A stretch of 8,166 bases of DNA, taken from positions 1 to 8,166 of the forward strand of contig CAZCDM010000107.1 of NCBI GenBank assembly GCA_964497475.1, written 5' to 3'. This stretch comes from CAZCDM01 sp964497475 (GTDB lineage Bacteria; Planctomycetota; Phycisphaerae; SM23-33). Positions within the stretch are counted from its first letter, which is position 1; the number at the start of each line of letters is the position of its first letter. Positions 5,993 to 8,166 of this stretch are shown here, in pieces. The position numbers and the translations under genes are program-made. Under the pieces are notes generated by a model. That model saw only the letters and a program-made list of their open reading frames with translations, did not search any database and had not been told where the DNA came from.

Positions 5993-7123
5993 TTAGCCTC
6001 CGCCGAGCCGGTGGATTTCCAGGAACGTCAGGTCGTCCGGAAGGCGAAGGTCCTCGGTGTATCGCAGCAGGGCCTCGTCAAAATCTTCGAAGGAAAACCC
6101 CTGGCCCGGGTAGCCGGCTTGGCTGAGCAGCTCGAAAAGCCCGTCGCTGCCGAGCGAGATACCCTCGGCGTTGCGGATGTCCGAAGCGCCGTCGGTGTAC
6201 AGCAACAGCCGCTGGCCTGGCGAGAGGGTCACGGCTGCTTCGTCAAAGTTCTGTCCGGGTTCCAGGCCCAGCGGCATGCCAGCGCAAGGTTGTTGCTGGA
6301 ACCTGCCGTCCGGGTCGACCCGCAGTGCCGGCGGGTTGCCCGCGCCCACGAGGCGCACCTCGCCGGTGGCGGCATCGACCGTGCCGCACAAACCTACCGC
6401 GAAGGATTCCTCGTCCCGCACCAGCCGGCAGAGCCCGTCGTTGAGGCAGGAGGCGAATTGCGCGGGGCAGTCCAGCTCGGCCCGATGATCCCGCCAGAGG
6501 CTCGCCAGGTGCATCGTGTACAGCGCCGCGGCCACGCCATGGCCGGTCACGTCGGCCAGCAGGAACCCGTAGCGGCTCGGGTCGAGCCGCTCGATGGCGA
6601 AGTAGTCGCCCCCGATCATGTCGTGCGGGCGGTAGTGCGTGCGGAAGGTCAATCGCGGGTCGCCGTCGGGCACATGATGGCCCAGCGCGAGCGACTGGAT
6701 GCGCTTGGCGCGGTCGAGGTCCTGTTTTTCCTGGGTGAAGTCGCGAAAGGTCTCGACGCCGCCGACGATCGTGCCGGCCGAGTCGCGAATCGGCGCGACG
6801 CTGACCCGCAGGGCCACCTCCCGCCCGCCGGGCGTGCTGGCGTAGACCGTTACGGGGTAGGTCCCACGCGTGCCGGTGATGATCGCCCGGTGAAGGGGGC
6901 AGTATTCCTCGCCGCAAAGCTTGCGGTCGTCCTCGTCACGATGGCAGAGGATGTCGTCGCAGCAGCGCCGCCCGAGCACGTCGGCGCGAGCCCAGCCGGT
7001 GATGCGCTCGGCCGAGGTCGACCAGTAGACGATCCGCCGGTCGCGGTCGGTCACGTACACGCCGTCGTTGATCGATTCGAGAATCGCCTCCGGCGAAAGC
7101 GGGATGTCATCCGGCAGGGCCAT
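5993..7123 (-). CDS. PAS-domain SpoIIE/RsbU-type serine phosphatase
   Basis: Predicted 376-residue cytosolic signalling phosphatase. The N-terminal PAS domain (about 10-130) begins ILESINDGVYVTD and ends with a PAC-like VSVAPIRDSAGTIVGGVETFRDFT. It carries a cysteine cluster: C54, C55, C60, C70, C75. A short linker leads to a SpoIIE/PP2C-type domain (about 150-372) with GGDYF (171-175), ADVTGHG (190-196), AGNPP (261-265), YTDG (309-312) and PDD (362-364), so the acidic metal-binding residues look intact. Such enzymes dephosphorylate anti-sigma-factor antagonists, or act in related partner-switching, when a sensor domain is triggered. No membrane segment is seen. No anti-sigma kinase or antagonist lies in the window, so its partner is unknown. 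The ATG at 7123 is preferred over a GTG 14 codons upstream because the upstream residues are not domain-like and a -10-like box lies just before the ATG. Stop codon is TAA. Confidence 0.9.
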   Translation of the reverse strand: MALPDDIPLSPEAILESINDGVYVTDRDRRIVYWSTSAERITGWARADVLGRRCCDDILCHRDEDDRKLCGEEYCPLHRAIITGTRGTYPVTVYASTPGGREVALRVSVAPIRDSAGTIVGGVETFRDFTQEKQDLDRAKRIQSLALGHHVPDGDPRLTFRTHYRPHDMIGGDYFAIERLDPSRYGFLLADVTGHGVAAALYTMHLASLWRDHRAELDCPAQFASCLNDGLCRLVRDEESFAVGLCGTVDAATGEVRLVGAGNPPALRVDPDGRFQQQPCAGMPLGLEPGQNFDEAAVTLSPGQRLLLYTDGASDIRNAEGISLGSDGLFELLSQAGYPGQGFSFEDFDEALLRYTEDLRLPDDLTFLEIHRLGGG

Positions 7124-7129
7124 GGCCGC

Positions 7130-7157
7130 AGTATACCGATCAGTCCGGCCGGGGCAA
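7130..7157 (-). promoter_or_regulatory. Candidate leaderless promoter of the phosphatase gene
   Basis: On the minus strand TTGCCC (7157-7152; 4 of 6) is followed after 16 bases by TATACT (7135-7130; 5 of 6), then six bases, then the ATG; no Shine-Dalgarno site is present. The -35 hexamer overlaps a possible hairpin GGCCGG/CCGGCC (7147-7152/7169-7174), and the octamer GTCCGGCC occurs twice in direct orientation at 7143-7150 and 7167-7174. These could be an operator or the 3' end of the upstream PEP-CTERM transcript. Confidence 0.4.
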
Positions 7158-7205
7158 TGCCTCACCGTCCGGCCAAGCGATCTGCCTTCCCCCGGCGAGG
7201 CGGAA

Positions 7206-8024
7206 CTATCTTCGCCGCCGCATCACCAACCAGCCCAATCCGCCCGCCAGCAGCCCCAGTGTCGTTGGTTCGGGTAGAACCATATCCAGCTTTTCCTCGC
7301 TGGTCAGGTCGTCGCCATAGGCGAAACGCAGGGCGTCCATCTTGCTGGTAGTGCTGTTAAATACGTACATCGAATTGAAGGGTTCGGTGAAATTACTGCC
7401 CGCCAACTGTAGGTCGTGAGCACCCAGTCCCGCTTCGCCGCCAGTCAGACTGTCGGGGTCTATCCACATCGTGAAGCGGTCGTTGCTGCCTTCGAGATCA
7501 AACTCGACTTTCGCCAACACCAGGTGAACGTCGGTCGAGCTGTAATCGGCCGTGCCAAACACGTAGGTTCCACCGTAACCGATATGGTAAAATGCATTGT
7601 TTTTCTCTTCGTTAGCCGTCACGCCGAAATAGAGGTTGCTGAATGCCATAGACGTTTTTCGATAGGTATCCGTGCCCAAGTAACCGATGTAGCTGAGCCA
7701 AACGGTGCCGCCGAGCGTATCTGAAAAATGGCGCCCTGTGAAATTTGCCCCTCCCGATTCACCGATCGCACCGTCATTGGTTCCCTGCTGATTATCCATA
7801 TTGTTATACCCGGCCTGGGTATAGCTGAGACTTCCTTGATCATAAATGCCAGCATTGCCCTTGACCCACGACCCTTCCCAGCCGTTACCAGCCGACCCCA
7901 TGCCGCCGATGTGGGCGTTGGTCGTGCCGTAATTGTTGAAGTTCTCCTCGACGTAGGCCGCCGAGGCCACTGTGGCAAACAATGATATGAACATCAAGCA
8001 CAGCGCTGCATTACGCGCATTCAT
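7206..8024 (-). CDS. PEP-CTERM sorting-domain surface protein
   Basis: A 272-residue predicted exported protein. It has an N-terminal signal peptide (basic MNARN, hydrophobic core to about residue 20, cleavage near ASA-A at 21-23). The C-terminus is a textbook PEP-CTERM signal: LPEPTT, a hydrophobic glycine/leucine stretch, and a final RRRR. Such tails are recognised by an exosortase at the inner membrane, processed, and the protein is released to the surface or matrix. The body is rich in Gly, Asn, Ser, Thr and Tyr. Its pattern (ENFNNYG start, NGWEGSW, then HLVLAKVEFD and FTMWIDPD) resembles the beta-sandwich PEP-CTERM proteins of planctomycetes and verrucomicrobia; a specific ligand cannot be named. 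GC content is visibly lower than in its neighbours. The ATG at 8024 is chosen because it starts the signal peptide and has an SD-like AAAGGTAGGG six bases before it. No exosortase gene is in the window. Confidence 0.85.
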   Translation of the reverse strand: MNARNAALCLMFISLFATVASAAYVEENFNNYGTTNAHIGGMGSAGNGWEGSWVKGNAGIYDQGSLSYTQAGYNNMDNQQGTNDGAIGESGGANFTGRHFSDTLGGTVWLSYIGYLGTDTYRKTSMAFSNLYFGVTANEEKNNAFYHIGYGGTYVFGTADYSSTDVHLVLAKVEFDLEGSNDRFTMWIDPDSLTGGEAGLGAHDLQLAGSNFTEPFNSMYVFNSTTSKMDALRFAYGDDLTSEEKLDMVLPEPTTLGLLAGGLGWLVMRRRR

Positions 8025-8030
8025 CGAAAA

Positions 8031-8040
8031 CCCTACCTTT
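8031..8040 (-). promoter_or_regulatory. Ribosome binding site of the PEP-CTERM gene
   Basis: AAAGGTAGGG on the minus strand ends six bases before the ATG at 8024. It supports that start over an in-frame ATG 24 codons upstream at 8096, which would bury the signal peptide. No convincing -35/-10 pair was found between here and the window edge; TAGGAT at 8127-8122 is the best -10-like hexamer but lacks a partner. Confidence 0.5.
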
Positions 8041-8166
8041 CTTGAACGGCTCAGTTCGGCAGAGGAGCGGCCTGCCAACCGGAAGCGAAAACGCATGGAA
8101 CCCTACTGCCAATAAGAGCCTATCCTAAAACATTGACACATCGATACGTGATGACGGCACAGACCA

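Noticed and set aside
7124..7165. GTG start for the phosphatase 14 codons upstream
   Set aside because: No ribosome site, residues not part of the PAS domain, and it would place the start upstream of the best promoter-like sequence.
4553..7351. Very long open frame (932 codons) on the plus strand
   Set aside because: It runs antisense through the deaminase, lpxA and phosphatase genes, which have clear catalytic motifs on the minus strand. Its product is a biased Gly/Val/Ala/Asp sequence without any domain, as expected from the complement of high-GC codons.
8025..8096. ATG at 8096 as start of the PEP-CTERM gene
   Set aside because: It would add 24 mostly basic, polar residues ahead of a normal signal peptide, while the internal ATG has an SD-like site at good spacing.
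1..8166. CRISPR arrays, tRNA or rRNA genes, insertion sequences
   Set aside because: No regularly spaced repeats, no tRNA arm motifs with a TTCGAATC-type loop, no rRNA-like stretches and no transposase were seen on either strand.

Overview
This window looks like chromosomal DNA from a high-GC, Gram-negative-type bacterium, most likely a planctomycete (Phycisphaerae-like). The reasons are a secreted protein with a PEP-CTERM sorting tail (LPEPTT, hydrophobic stretch, RRRR end), an LpxA acyltransferase for lipid A, a large two-VWA membrane protein of a kind common in Planctomycetota, and very GC-rich codons that leave long spurious open frames on the opposite strand. The lineage is inferred from gene content only.

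All seven recognisable genes lie on the minus strand. In transcription order (right to left) they are: a PEP-CTERM surface protein (7206-8024); a PAS-SpoIIE/PP2C serine phosphatase (5993-7123); lpxA (5114-5920); a dCMP/cytidine deaminase-family enzyme (4565-5056); a 112-residue single-span membrane protein two bases behind it (4224-4562); dnaN, the replicative sliding clamp (3010-4107); and a 785-residue double-VWA membrane protein (272-2629). The 380 bases between dnaN and the VWA gene carry no convincing gene, but hold a hairpin, a 23-base tandem duplication overlapping the dnaN stop codon, and G-rich tracts. The left edge (1-271) carries a roughly 118-base structured palindromic repeat and an unassigned stretch.

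The genes do not form one obvious pathway. The deaminase and the small membrane gene are almost certainly co-transcribed, and lpxA may read into them. dnaN has its own promoter-like sequence (perfect TATAAT) and a Shine-Dalgarno site. lpxA and the PEP-CTERM gene also have Shine-Dalgarno sites. The VWA, deaminase and phosphatase genes lack one, and instead each has a -10-like hexamer (TACACT, TATCCT, TATACT) exactly six bases before the ATG, which suggests leaderless mRNAs. That shared start architecture is the most interesting pattern I found. I see no CRISPR array, tRNA, rRNA, transposase or evident novel multigene system. Domain and motif calls come from reading the sequence and from memory of the families; no searches were run.
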